Assembly (NCBI GenBank): GCA_964416645.1
Contig: CAYQEZ010000001.1
Coordinates: 1 to 64,000, forward strand
Source of the DNA: GCA-002282575 sp964416645
GTDB lineage: Bacteria > Pseudomonadota > Gammaproteobacteria > Thiomicrospirales > Thiomicrospiraceae
Direction: 5' to 3'
DNA: 64,000 nt
Shown: piece by piece, positions 32,750 through 41,348 of the stretch
Layout: every line of letters starts with the position of its first letter
How positions within the stretch are numbered: the stretch's first letter is position 1
Position numbers and translations under genes: made by a program
The notes under the pieces: generated by a model
The model's input: only the letters and a program-made list of their open reading frames with translations
The model's database searches: none
Told to the model about the DNA's origin: nothing

Positions 32750-34729
32750 AGCGTATTCCTCGAAACGACTGATCGCTTCTTGTGTGCCACGTACAACGAT
32801 GCGATCACCAGCTCTGAGTTCAGTGTTAGGGGAGGGGTTGTCGCCACGAATGCCATCGCGTTTAATGGCTTCAATTTCCACTTCAAGATTAACTGCTAAG
32901 ACTTCTTCTACCGTTTTACCGACTGCTTTAGCCCCCGAGCTGAGCGTAATGGTATGTAAAATAGTAGGTTGTTGGTCGATGCCAGCTGCTTCGTCACTAT
33001 CACCAGGATAAAAGCCTTTTAACAGGCTGTAGCGATTTTGACGAATTTGGCGTACCTCGCGTAACACTTCAGTGGGCGGGTAGCCGAGCAACAGCAACAC
33101 TTGAGATGACAGCATTATACTGGCTTCAAAGGTGTCAGGAATGACTTCGGTTGCGCCAGCATCCATCAGTTGGTTTAAATGTCCTTCATCGCGTGTTCGT
33201 ACCATAATGCAAACGTCGCGGCGTAATTCTCGTACACGATGTAAAACTTTTAATGAGGCGTGTAAGTCGGAAATACATAATACAACGACTTTTGCGCGAT
33301 CAATTCCCGCAGCATGAAGGATTTCAGTGCGTGATGAGTCGCCATAGAAAACCAATTCTCCTGCTTCTTTTGCTTCTTGTGTACGAGTAATGTCCATATC
33401 TAATGCAACATAAGTCATGCCAGATTTGCGTAAAAAACGTGCCAAGGTTTGCCCAACGCGACCAAAACCGCAAATAATGACATGCTCGTGATAGTGTTTT
33501 GTTTGCTCCTGAATAATCATTTCTTGTGCTTGACGGTCTTTGCCATAGGTGTTCTTGAGCAACCGTTTGGCCATAACACCGTTATGTTTAATCAGCAATG
33601 GTGAAAGCATCATACTGAAAATGGCTGCAGCCAATAATACCTGACCTTCTAATTCTGGAATCAGCTTTTGATTGAACATAAGTGACAATAAAGCGAAGCC
33701 GAACTCGCCACCGTGTGCTAACACAATGGCAGTACGGAAAGCGACGCCACCATTGTTACCGAAGAAATACTCCAAAAATCCGACAATAATTGCTTTCAAT
33801 AAAATGAGACCGACCATGAGTGCCAGAATGGTACCCAAATGAATCCAAACAACGTGTAGATCGATGAGAATGCCAATGGTGATAAAAAACAAACCAAGTA
33901 ACACATCTTGGAAGGGACGAATGTCGGACTCTACTTGATGTCGATATTCGGTTTCGGCTAACATCATCCCCGCAACAAAAGCGCCGAGTGCCATGGAAAG
34001 TCCAAGGCTGCTGGTAAGTGCGGCTGCGCCAATCGCTACCATTAACACCGTTAGTGTGAAGAGCTCATTTGACTTAGCGCAGGCAACTTCTTTGAATACC
34101 CAGCGTAATAGGGTTCGTCCCAAAACCAATAAAATAACAACGGCTAGAATCCCTTTAATCAAGGCGAAAATTAGTTCAGTTCCCATGCTTTGTTCAGCAT
34201 CGCCACCACTAGCAATGTGTGCTCCTAACACAGGAATAATGATGAGCAATGGAATGGCTGCGAAGTCTTGAAAGAGCAAAATGCCCAGTGCATTACGTCC
34301 ATGACGGGACTGCATTTCAGCTTGTTCGTTGAGTTGTTTCAGTACAACAGCCGTAGAAGACATGGCTAAGGCTGCACCTGCCAGTAAAGCCACATCCCAG
34401 CGTACACCAATCAGATAGGCAAGCAGACCAAATACACTCATAGATAAGGCTACTTGCAACCCACCAAGACCTAAAATGGTACGTTTCATGGTTAGAAATT
34501 GTGGAACCGAGAACTCTAAGCCAATAGCAAACAGCATGAATACAATACCAAACTCAGCCAAAAAATGGATGTTCTCTTCATTGGCAATAAGTGCCATGGC
34601 ATGAGGTCCCATAACGATTCCGACCATAATGTAGCCGATAATCGGTGGTAGATTGATGCGACGAAAAGCAGCAACAACCAGTACAGATGCCAGAAGAATA
34701 CCGAATATTTCGTAAAGTGCACTATGCAT
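32735..34729 (-). CDS. Kef-type K+/H+ antiporter (CPA2 family) with RCK domains
   Basis: From ATG 34729 the protein is 664 residues. An N-terminal Na_H_exchanger domain with about 12 helices (about 1-385, LPPIIGYIMVGIVMGP, GIVFMLFAIGLEFS, LLFQDFAAIPLL) is followed by an RCK_N/TrkA_N Rossmann domain (VIICGFGRVGQTLARFLRKSG) and a TrkA_C domain at the end (GDRIVVRGTQEAI). This matches KefB/KefC/YbaL-type exchangers that release K+ during stress; no KefF/KefG partner is in view. The longer frame to 34792 overlaps nadC and is rejected. nadC precedes with an 8-bp overlap. Confidence 0.88.
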   Translation of the reverse strand: MHSALYEIFGILLASVLVVAAFRRINLPPIIGYIMVGIVMGPHAMALIANEENIHFLAEFGIVFMLFAIGLEFSVPQFLTMKRTILGLGGLQVALSMSVFGLLAYLIGVRWDVALLAGAALAMSSTAVVLKQLNEQAEMQSRHGRNALGILLFQDFAAIPLLIIIPVLGAHIASGGDAEQSMGTELIFALIKGILAVVILLVLGRTLLRWVFKEVACAKSNELFTLTVLMVAIGAAALTSSLGLSMALGAFVAGMMLAETEYRHQVESDIRPFQDVLLGLFFITIGILIDLHVVWIHLGTILALMVGLILLKAIIVGFLEYFFGNNGGVAFRTAIVLAHGGEFGFALLSLMFNQKLIPELEGQVLLAAAIFSMMLSPLLIKHNGVMAKRLLKNTYGKDRQAQEMIIQEQTKHYHEHVIICGFGRVGQTLARFLRKSGMTYVALDMDITRTQEAKEAGELVFYGDSSRTEILHAAGIDRAKVVVLCISDLHASLKVLHRVRELRRDVCIMVRTRDEGHLNQLMDAGATEVIPDTFEASIMLSSQVLLLLGYPPTEVLREVRQIRQNRYSLLKGFYPGDSDEAAGIDQQPTILHTITLSSGAKAVGKTVEEVLAVNLEVEIEAIKRDGIRGDNPSPNTELRAGDRIVVRGTQEAISRFEEYALLQG

Positions 34730-35609
34730 GGGTGTTTTTCCACTCAAAACGCATCGACAAATCGATGGCATATAGATGTTTTGTGATGGCACCAGTCGAA
34801 ATAAAATCCACCCCTGTTTCTGCCAGTGACGCTAGCTGGTCAAAGGTGACATTGCCTGAAACCTCTAATGGAATTTTACTCTTGTTCATTGCCACTGCCA
34901 GATGAATATCAGCCAGTGAAAAATTGTCGAGCATAATGCGATCTAAAGGAAGGGTAAGTGCTGTTGCTAATTCAGTCAGGGATTCAACTTCGGCTTCAAT
35001 AAAGGTACTGGGAAACTTTTCTTTTGCCTTAATGACAGCGTTGGTTAGTGAGCCTGCAGCCATGATGTGGTTTTCTTTAATTAAAATGGCATCGTAAAGA
35101 CCAACACGGTGATTAACGCCGCCGCCCACTCTTACTGCATATTTTTGTGCTAAACGCATTCCAGGCAGGGTTTTACGTGTATCAAGTAATTTAGTTTTGC
35201 CGTGTGCTGCGAGTTCGGTGGCGTAGCGGTTAGCAGCAGTAGCTGTTCCCATTAGGCTTTGTAGAAAATTCAGTGCGGTTCGCTCGCCTGTTAATAGGCT
35301 GCGAGCAGAACCATGCAATTTGCAAATCAGGGTGTTAGCGGCGATGAGCTCACCTTCCTCTACCAACCACTCAATGTGAACTTGCTCGTCTAGTTGAGCA
35401 AAGACTTCGTTAAACCAAGTCTGTCCACACATGATGGCTGGTTCACGGCAAATAACACTAGCGCTGGATTGTTGTTTTTGGGCAATTAATTTAACGGATA
35501 GATCGCCGCTACCAATATCTTCATTAAGCGCGTTTGCTACCTGTTGACGTAACCAATCTGTGACTTGCATGTGTTTTAGTCTTATAATTTGATCAAAAAT
35601 AATGTTCAT
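34722..35609 (-). CDS. nadC: Nicotinate-nucleotide pyrophosphorylase (carboxylating)
   Basis: NadC (quinolinate phosphoribosyltransferase) converts quinolinate and PRPP to nicotinate mononucleotide in de novo NAD synthesis. The 295-residue protein has NEDIGSGDLSVKLI, ERTALNFLQSLMGTAT, the LLDTRKTLPGMRLAQKYAVRVGGGVNHRVGLYD region (the RKT and HR contacts), EAEVESL, and the barrel end ISTGAIT. ATG 35570 (MQVTDWLRQQV) is a plausible shorter start. Divergent from ampD, the conserved arrangement. Confidence 0.94.
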   Translation of the reverse strand: MNIIFDQIIRLKHMQVTDWLRQQVANALNEDIGSGDLSVKLIAQKQQSSASVICREPAIMCGQTWFNEVFAQLDEQVHIEWLVEEGELIAANTLICKLHGSARSLLTGERTALNFLQSLMGTATAANRYATELAAHGKTKLLDTRKTLPGMRLAQKYAVRVGGGVNHRVGLYDAILIKENHIMAAGSLTNAVIKAKEKFPSTFIEAEVESLTELATALTLPLDRIMLDNFSLADIHLAVAMNKSKIPLEVSGNVTFDQLASLAETGVDFISTGAITKHLYAIDLSMRFEWKNTHA

Positions 35610-35618
35610 AATTATAAC
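35582..35618 (+). promoter_or_regulatory. Putative ampD promoter with inverted repeat
   Basis: TTGATC (35589-35594), 18 bp, then TATAAC (35613-35618) forms a moderate sigma70 promoter for ampD. TTATAATT (35582-35589) and AATTATAA (35610-35617) are perfect 8-bp inverted arms spanning it, so an operator is possible. The repeat is AT-rich, which lowers its significance. Confidence 0.35.
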
Positions 35619-35635
35619 CTTATTCGGGGGAGTAG

Positions 35636-36175
35636 ATGAAGGTTAATTTGGTAACTGGGCTAGTAGAAGGGGTTACATACTATGCCACTGATCAGTGTAA
35701 TGACCGGCCAGCTGACGTTGAGCCCTGCTTAATTGTTGTTCATGCGATTAGTTTGCCGCCTGGTCAATTCGGTGGTTCTGATGTGATTGAATTTTTTCAA
35801 GGAAATTTGCCGTTAGCCTCTCACCCTTATTATCAGCAGTTAGCTGGTGTACGCGTATCTGCGCATTGTTGGATTCGGCGTTGTGGTGAACTGGTGCAAT
35901 TCGTACCCTTTCATCAGCGTGCATGGCACGCGGGCTTATCGCGTTTTGCGCATCGCACCAATGTGAATGATTTTTCCATTGGCATTGAATTAGAAGGTAC
36001 AGAAACGGCTAGTTTTACCCAAGCACAATACGCTCAATTAAATACCTTAATTAAGGCGTTGAAAAAGACTTATCCTAGTTTAAAGTTAGCTCCGATTGTT
36101 GGTCATAGTGATGTTGCGCCAGTACGTAAAACCGATCCAGGTTTAGGGTTTGATTGGTCTAGGCTGAGTGTATGA
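35636..36175 (+). CDS. ampD: 1,6-anhydro-N-acetylmuramyl-L-alanine amidase
   Basis: AmpD removes the peptide from anhydro-muropeptides in the cytoplasm during cell-wall recycling. The 179-residue zinc amidase has zinc-ligand candidates H36 (CLIVVHAISLPPGQFGG), H157 and D167 (GHSDVAPVRKTDPG), plus HCWIRRCGELVQFVPFHQRAWHAG and IGIELEGTE. A GGGGGAG ribosome site precedes ATG 35636. Together with AmgK and MurU in this window, it points to active muropeptide recycling by the MurNAc-kinase route. Confidence 0.94.
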   Translation: MKVNLVTGLVEGVTYYATDQCNDRPADVEPCLIVVHAISLPPGQFGGSDVIEFFQGNLPLASHPYYQQLAGVRVSAHCWIRRCGELVQFVPFHQRAWHAGLSRFAHRTNVNDFSIGIELEGTETASFTQAQYAQLNTLIKALKKTYPSLKLAPIVGHSDVAPVRKTDPGLGFDWSRLSV

Positions 36176-36303
36176 GGTGTTCATATGCCAGAACCTCACT
36201 AGTTTAATTCCTTTCATCAACTAAAAATGAAAATTGGAAGTCTGAACAAAAGCGAAGCCAATTATTCAGTTTTTCTATAGGCTTTGCAACGGGTTTGTAG
36301 TCT

Positions 36304-36330
36304 GTGCAAAAGTAAAGTGCATGCTATAAT
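36304..36330 (+). promoter_or_regulatory. Putative trpB promoter (extended -10)
   Basis: TGCTATAAT (36322-36330) is a perfect -10 with the TGn extension. The -35 is weak (GTGCAA at 36304-36309, 15 bp away). It lies 74 bp upstream of trpB ATG, leaving a 5' leader of about 67 nt. Confidence 0.55.
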
Positions 36331-36404
36331 GCAGCCAACAAATAATCAGCTACATAGGCATAGCGAGCATTGCTGGCCAAACTTGAACTAAGGATAATTT
36401 GAAG

Positions 36405-37604
36405 ATGGACTACACTCAATACCCAGATGCGCGTGGGCATTTTGGACCTTATGGTGGTATTTTTGCGCCAGAAACCCTGATGCAACCCTTAGCAGAGTTA
36501 ACCGAAGCCTATGCTAAGTATCGTGTAGATCCAGTTTTCTTGACCGAGTTTGAAGCTGATTTACAACATTATGTTGGTCGTCCTACCCCCTTATATCATG
36601 CGCAACGCCTCAGTGCTCACCTAGGTGGCGCACAGATTCATTTTAAACGTGAAGACCTTAATCATACGGGCGCACACAAGATCAATAACACCATTGGTCA
36701 GGCAATGTTGGCCAAGCGTATGGGTAAAACTCGTATTATTGCTGAAACTGGTGCGGGTCAGCATGGTGTAGCCACAGCAACGGTGGCGGCACGTATGGGG
36801 TTAGAGTGTGTGGTTTATATGGGTGCGGAAGATGTGGCACGTCAAGCGCCTAATGTGGCGCGTATGAAGATGCTGGGTGCAACAGTGGTTGCTGTGGAGT
36901 CGGGCACCAAAACCTTAAAAGATGCGTTAAATGAAGCCATGCGTGACTGGGTAACGAATGTGGATGACACCTACTACATTATTGGTACGGTAGCAGGTCC
37001 TCATCCTTATCCGATGCTGGTACGTGATTTTCAATCGGTCATTGGTCGTGAGACGAAACAGCAATCGTTAACGCAATTAGGGCGTTTGCCTGATGCGATT
37101 GTAGCCTGTGTTGGCGGTGGCTCTAATGCGATGGGTTTGTTCTACGACTTCTTGAATGATGATGGTGTCGCCATTTATGGTGTTGAAGCGGGTGGTGATG
37201 GCATTGACACGGGACGTCATGCAGCGCCCTTGTGTGCGGGGCGTCCTGGTGTACTGCATGGTAATCGTACCTATTTAATGCAAGATGAGAATGGTCAGAT
37301 TATTGGTACGCATTCCATTTCTGCGGGGCTGGATTATCCTGGTGTAGGACCCGAGTTGTCTTTCTTAAAAGATACGGGGCGTGCTAACTTTGTTGCCATC
37401 ACTGACGATGAAGCCATGGAAGGTTTCCGCTTAATGACTCGTATGGAAGGTATTATCCCAGCATTAGAAACCAGTCATGCCATTGCTTACGCCACTAAAT
37501 TAGCGCCAGAACTGTCTAAGCATCAGCATATTGTGGTGAATTTGTCTGGTCGTGGCGATAAAGATATGAATACCATTGCACGTATTGAAGGATGGGCACT
37601 ATGA
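36405..37604 (+). CDS. trpB: Tryptophan synthase beta subunit
   Basis: TrpB condenses indole with serine using PLP. From ATG 36405 (AAGGATAA site upstream; the TTG at 36399 is less likely) it is 399 residues. Motifs: YPDARGHFGPYGGIFAPETL, the PLP lysine K92 in HTGAHKINN, GAGQHGVATATVAARMG, and the phosphate-binding VACVGGGSNAMGLF, ending in VVNLSGRGDKDM. It is followed by trpA with an ATGA overlap. The usual upstream trpF is not in front of it. Confidence 0.97.
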   Translation: MDYTQYPDARGHFGPYGGIFAPETLMQPLAELTEAYAKYRVDPVFLTEFEADLQHYVGRPTPLYHAQRLSAHLGGAQIHFKREDLNHTGAHKINNTIGQAMLAKRMGKTRIIAETGAGQHGVATATVAARMGLECVVYMGAEDVARQAPNVARMKMLGATVVAVESGTKTLKDALNEAMRDWVTNVDDTYYIIGTVAGPHPYPMLVRDFQSVIGRETKQQSLTQLGRLPDAIVACVGGGSNAMGLFYDFLNDDGVAIYGVEAGGDGIDTGRHAAPLCAGRPGVLHGNRTYLMQDENGQIIGTHSISAGLDYPGVGPELSFLKDTGRANFVAITDDEAMEGFRLMTRMEGIIPALETSHAIAYATKLAPELSKHQHIVVNLSGRGDKDMNTIARIEGWAL

Positions 37605-38407
37605 ATCGTTTAGAGACTGTTTTTGCTGATACGCGTGCACACAACCGGGCTGCGCTTATTCCTTACATCACGGCTGGCGATCCCTCGCCTCTGCTAACAG
37701 TTCCTTTAATGCATACTTTAGTCGATGCGGGCGCTGATGTGATTGAATTGGGTGTGCCTTTCTCTGATCCAATGGCGGATGGTCCTGTTATTCAACGTGC
37801 TACCGAGCGTGCCTTAACCTATAACGTAACCATGCGTAATGTGTTAGAGATGGTAATGGATTTTCGTCGCCAAAATCAGCACACGCCAGTGGTGCTGATG
37901 GGGTATGCCAATCCTATCGAAGCGATGGGGATTGAACAATTCGCGCGTGAAGCGGCCAGTGCGGGTGTCGATGGCGTGTTAACAGTCGATTATCCGGCGG
38001 AAGAAGCACAACCTATTACTGATGCGTTAGCCGAAGTGGGCTTGGCAAATATTTTCTTGGTGTCGCCAACCACGCCTTTTGCGCGTGAGCAAGCTATGTT
38101 AAAACAAGCTAGCGGTTTTATTTACTATGTTTCTTTACGTGGTGTTACTGGTGCTGCTCTGTCTGATCTGGACGAAGTTCGTGCCAAAGTAGAAGAGCTT
38201 AAAGCGCAAAGTAGTTTACCCGTTGGTGTCGGTTTTGGAATTCGTGATGCGGAAACAGCACAAAAAATGGCTAGTTTTGCTGATGCAGTCGTCATTGGTA
38301 GTTCGCTCATCTCAGCGATGGAAGCTGTAGCTGCGCAAGGTGATGCAGCGGTATTGGCTGCCGCGTACGGATTATTGTCACCAATTCGTGCGGTATTACA
38401 ACGTTAA
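37601..38407 (+). CDS. trpA: Tryptophan synthase alpha subunit
   Basis: TrpA cleaves indole-3-glycerol phosphate and passes indole to TrpB through the tunnel of the complex. From ATG 37601 (overlapping the trpB stop) it is 268 residues. The catalytic residues E49 and D60 are in VIELGVPFSDPMAD; FIYYVSLRGVTGA and GVGFGIRDAETAQ form the phosphate site. A start at 37592 would add three residues and is not preferred. Confidence 0.96.
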   Translation: MNRLETVFADTRAHNRAALIPYITAGDPSPLLTVPLMHTLVDAGADVIELGVPFSDPMADGPVIQRATERALTYNVTMRNVLEMVMDFRRQNQHTPVVLMGYANPIEAMGIEQFAREAASAGVDGVLTVDYPAEEAQPITDALAEVGLANIFLVSPTTPFAREQAMLKQASGFIYYVSLRGVTGAALSDLDEVRAKVEELKAQSSLPVGVGFGIRDAETAQKMASFADAVVIGSSLISAMEAVAAQGDAAVLAAAYGLLSPIRAVLQR

Positions 38408-38443
38408 TTCAATACTCCCTTTGAACACATTAGGATAGAACAC

Positions 38444-39325
38444 ATGGCAAATTGGTTAGATAAACTAGAAAATAAGCTAACATCGATTATTCGTCGCACG
38501 GCTGATCAACGTTCGAGTGTGCCAGAAGGCAAGTGGATTAAGTGTCCAGGCATGGAAGCACCAGTCTATCATGCCGAAATTGAGCGTAATTGTCATGTTT
38601 GCCCTAATGGTTCGCACTTGCGCATTGGCGCACGTCGTCGTTTAGCTATTTTTTTAGATCCTGCATCGGGTGTAGAAATTGGAGCTAATGTTGCTCCTGT
38701 GGATGCGCTAAAGTTTAGAGATCAGAAAAACTACAAAGATCGTGTTAAAGAAGCCCAACAAAAAACGGGCGAAAAAGATGCGCTCATCGTTGAGCGTGGT
38801 AACTTGCATGGTATGCCAGTGGTGGTCGCTGCTTTTGAGTTCGACTTTATGGGCGGCTCGATGGGATCGGTTGTGGGTGAAAAATTCGTGCGTGGCGTCA
38901 ATGAAGCCATTGCCCATAATTGCCCTTTCATTTGTTTCTCGGCCAGTGGTGGTGCGCGTATGCAAGAGGCTTTGTTTTCACTCATGCAAATGGCAAAAAC
39001 TTCAGCAGCGTTAGGTCAGTTGCGTGCACGTAAATTGCCGTTTGTGTCGGTATTAACTGACCCGACGATGGGAGGGGTTTCGGCCTCATTTGCCATGTTA
39101 GGTGATTTGAATATTGCCGAACCTAATGCGTTAATTGGTTTTGCTGGTCCGCGCGTCATTGAACAAACGGTACGTGAAAAACTACCTGAGGGATTCCAGC
39201 GTAGCGAGTTCTTGCAAGAACACGGCGCTATCGATGCCATTGTGGATCGCCGTGAAATGCGTGATGTTTTAGCATCTAAACTGGCGATTTTGATGAAACT
39301 GGCTAAGCCTCGTAAAGTGGTCTAA
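38444..39325 (+). CDS. accD: Acetyl-CoA carboxylase carboxyltransferase beta subunit with atypical zinc ribbon
   Basis: AccD, with AccA, transfers CO2 from carboxybiotin to acetyl-CoA, giving malonyl-CoA for fatty acids. The 293-residue protein has the carboxyltransferase core: MGGSMGSVVGEKFVRG, FSASGGARMQEAL, DPTMGGVSASFAMLGD and GFAGPRVIEQTVR. The N-terminal zinc ribbon, normally C-X2-C and C-X2-C, reads C34-PG-M37 and C53-PN-G56: two of four canonical cysteines are replaced. An extra C50 makes C50-HV-C53, a CX2C shifted by three residues, and H43 and H58 are nearby. Neighbours are normal (trpA upstream, folC overlapping as TAATG). Confidence 0.93.
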   Translation: MANWLDKLENKLTSIIRRTADQRSSVPEGKWIKCPGMEAPVYHAEIERNCHVCPNGSHLRIGARRRLAIFLDPASGVEIGANVAPVDALKFRDQKNYKDRVKEAQQKTGEKDALIVERGNLHGMPVVVAAFEFDFMGGSMGSVVGEKFVRGVNEAIAHNCPFICFSASGGARMQEALFSLMQMAKTSAALGQLRARKLPFVSVLTDPTMGGVSASFAMLGDLNIAEPNALIGFAGPRVIEQTVREKLPEGFQRSEFLQEHGAIDAIVDRREMRDVLASKLAILMKLAKPRKVV

Positions 39326-40614
39326 TGGTGCAACATTGGTCGCTCAACGAGTGGCTGGCTTTTCAAGAGCAACAGCACAGTCAAGCCATCGATCTGGGAT
39401 TGGATCGTGTGCGTCAGATGGCGCATCGCTTAGGCTTATTATCACCAACAGCCCTAACGATTACCGTTGCTGGTACTAACGGTAAGGGTTCTTCAACAGC
39501 AGCTTTGTCTGCTATTTACACCACCGCAGGTTATCGTACTGGCTGGTATTCTTCTCCGCATTTACTAGATTACAACGAGCGTATCTGTATTGATAATCAA
39601 CCAGTAAGTGATGCCTTGTTGGTTCAAGCCTTTCAAGCGATTTATGCTCAGCTCGAAGGGCTGACACTCAGCTATTTTGAATGGGGAACGCTGGCAGCGT
39701 TATGGTTGTTTAAGCAACAAGCTTGTCAGATTCAAGTGCTGGAAGTGGGCTTGGGTGGTCGTTTGGATGCGGTTAATGTGATCGATGCCGATGCGGCTTT
39801 AATTACGCCTATCGATTTGGATCATCAAGCCTGGCTTGGTAACGATCGTGCCAGCATCGCGAAAGAAAAGGCAGGTATTTTGCGTGCGCATCGAGTCGCT
39901 GTTTGCTCGGATCCGAATCCTGAAAAGAGTTTGTTAGCATATGCTGATCAGTTAGGTGTGCCTTTATTGCTAATGTCGAAAGACTATCATTATCAGCGGA
40001 TAGATGCACAAACTTGGCAATGGCAAGGCTTGAATAAAAGGCTGCAATTACCTCAACCTAAACTCCTTGGGGAGTTTCAACTAGCTAATCTTTCGGGCGT
40101 TCTGATGCTGGTTCAATTCTTGCAATCAAAGCTGGCTGTTGCCGATGAGCAAATTGCACGGGGATTGCAAGCCATTCAACTGGTTGGGCGTTTAGATTAC
40201 CGACAATTGACAGGCGCTCACTGGCTTTTTGATGTGGCGCACAACCCCCAATCAATTCGTGCGCTCGCTGATTATTGTGCAACTCATCTGAAATACCAAT
40301 CTATTAATATGGTGTTTAGTGCTTTGTCTGATAAAGAGATAGCCCCGATGGTGGCACAACTTTCACCCTACATCGATCGTTGGTATGTGGCGGTTCTTTC
40401 TAGTCCAAGAGCTGCGAGTCGAGCGCAGTTGCAGCAAGCACTAGCGATGTTGTCAGATGAACAGCTGGTTTGGTGTGATTCGATTGAACAGGCTTGTGAG
40501 CGAGCACAGCAACAACCCACAGAGGTGTTAAGGCTGGTGACTGGTTCTTTTGTGACGGTTGAGCATGCTTTACGCTGGTGGCAAAAGCAAATGGTTAATC
40601 TGGGTGAAGCATGA
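39325..40614 (+). CDS. folC: Bifunctional folylpolyglutamate synthase / dihydrofolate synthase
   Basis: FolC adds glutamate to dihydropteroate and then to folates. The 429-residue Mur-ligase-fold protein has the ATP loop TVAGTNGKGSSTAAL (about residues 46-60), SSPHLLDYNERICID, FEWGTLAALWLF, VLEVGLGGRLDAVN, and LLGEFQLANLSG in the middle, with FDVAHNPQSI in the C-terminal domain. It uses the product of the FolP reaction encoded at 47 kb. It overlaps accD at its start and the SPOR gene at its end. Confidence 0.95.
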   Translation: MVQHWSLNEWLAFQEQQHSQAIDLGLDRVRQMAHRLGLLSPTALTITVAGTNGKGSSTAALSAIYTTAGYRTGWYSSPHLLDYNERICIDNQPVSDALLVQAFQAIYAQLEGLTLSYFEWGTLAALWLFKQQACQIQVLEVGLGGRLDAVNVIDADAALITPIDLDHQAWLGNDRASIAKEKAGILRAHRVAVCSDPNPEKSLLAYADQLGVPLLLMSKDYHYQRIDAQTWQWQGLNKRLQLPQPKLLGEFQLANLSGVLMLVQFLQSKLAVADEQIARGLQAIQLVGRLDYRQLTGAHWLFDVAHNPQSIRALADYCATHLKYQSINMVFSALSDKEIAPMVAQLSPYIDRWYVAVLSSPRAASRAQLQQALAMLSDEQLVWCDSIEQACERAQQQPTEVLRLVTGSFVTVEHALRWWQKQMVNLGEA

Positions 40615-41252
40615 AAGCGAATTTGAATGAGGTAGATCCGCTTAGAATTCGTATGATTGGAGCGATTTTTTGGGCGGTGCTGTTAGTTTATTTAATTCCC
40701 CAGTGGTTTCAGCACCCTGTCGAGTTTTCGCCCAATGGAATGAAACCTTCTGGTGTTGTTATTGCAAGCACGGATTCTGCACAGGCAACAACGGTTGCTA
40801 ATAATTCGACGGCGAATGGTATGGCTGAACAACGATCGGAGCTTTATATCGATAAACCCTTAACCACAACGCCACCTCCAGCCGATCCAGCAAGGGTGCA
40901 CGCCTTGAATCAACCTGTAACGATTAAAGAAGCACAAGTGGATCAACAGGGACGTTTAACCATTGCTTCAGCAGAGCGTCGTTTAGCGATGAGTCCAGCG
41001 CCGCCGACAGCAGCGGATGGTCAATATTGGGTGCAAATTGCTACCTACCAAGTTGAAAACATTGCCTTAGAAACGCAGCAAAAAATTCGTGCGCAAGGTT
41101 TTATTGGACGCATTATTACGGGAAAAAATAAGAAAGGTCAGATTATTTATTTGTTACGTGTTGGCCCTTATAAATCGCAAGCTGATGCGAACCAAGCCAA
41201 GGCAATTATTGATGCAGCACTGAAAACTAAGTCAATGGTTTTGAAAAAGTAG
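40611..41252 (+). CDS. SPOR-domain cell-division/envelope protein (DedD-like)
   Basis: A 213-residue bitopic protein: short cytoplasmic N-terminus, one membrane helix at about 16-32 (IGAIFWAVLLVYLIPQWF), a Pro/Thr/Ala-rich periplasmic linker, and a C-terminal SPOR domain (about 140-210; YWVQIATYQVENIALETQQK, YLLRVGPYKSQADANQAK). SPOR domains bind denuded peptidoglycan at the division septum. The position between folC and purF is the one occupied by DedD-like genes in other Gammaproteobacteria; the cvpA gene that often follows is absent. Confidence 0.88.
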   Translation: MKANLNEVDPLRIRMIGAIFWAVLLVYLIPQWFQHPVEFSPNGMKPSGVVIASTDSAQATTVANNSTANGMAEQRSELYIDKPLTTTPPPADPARVHALNQPVTIKEAQVDQQGRLTIASAERRLAMSPAPPTAADGQYWVQIATYQVENIALETQQKIRAQGFIGRIITGKNKKGQIIYLLRVGPYKSQADANQAKAIIDAALKTKSMVLKK

Positions 41253-41284
41253 GCACGGATAAAAAATAAATTTTCGTAATCTGT

Positions 41285-41322
41285 TTGTCATCTAACGCCA
41301 GTGTGGGATAATAAACATCCCA
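41285..41322 (+). promoter_or_regulatory. Putative purF promoter with palindrome over the -10
   Basis: TTGTCA (41285-41290), 16 bp, GATAAT (41307-41312): five of six matches each. TGGGAT (41304-41309) and ATCCCA (41317-41322) form a perfect 6-bp inverted repeat with a 7-nt spacer covering the -10, suggesting an operator or an early RNA hairpin. It does not match the PurR consensus. Confidence 0.5.
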
Positions 41323-41348
41323 AATTTCATTGCGGCTAACAGGTTCTT

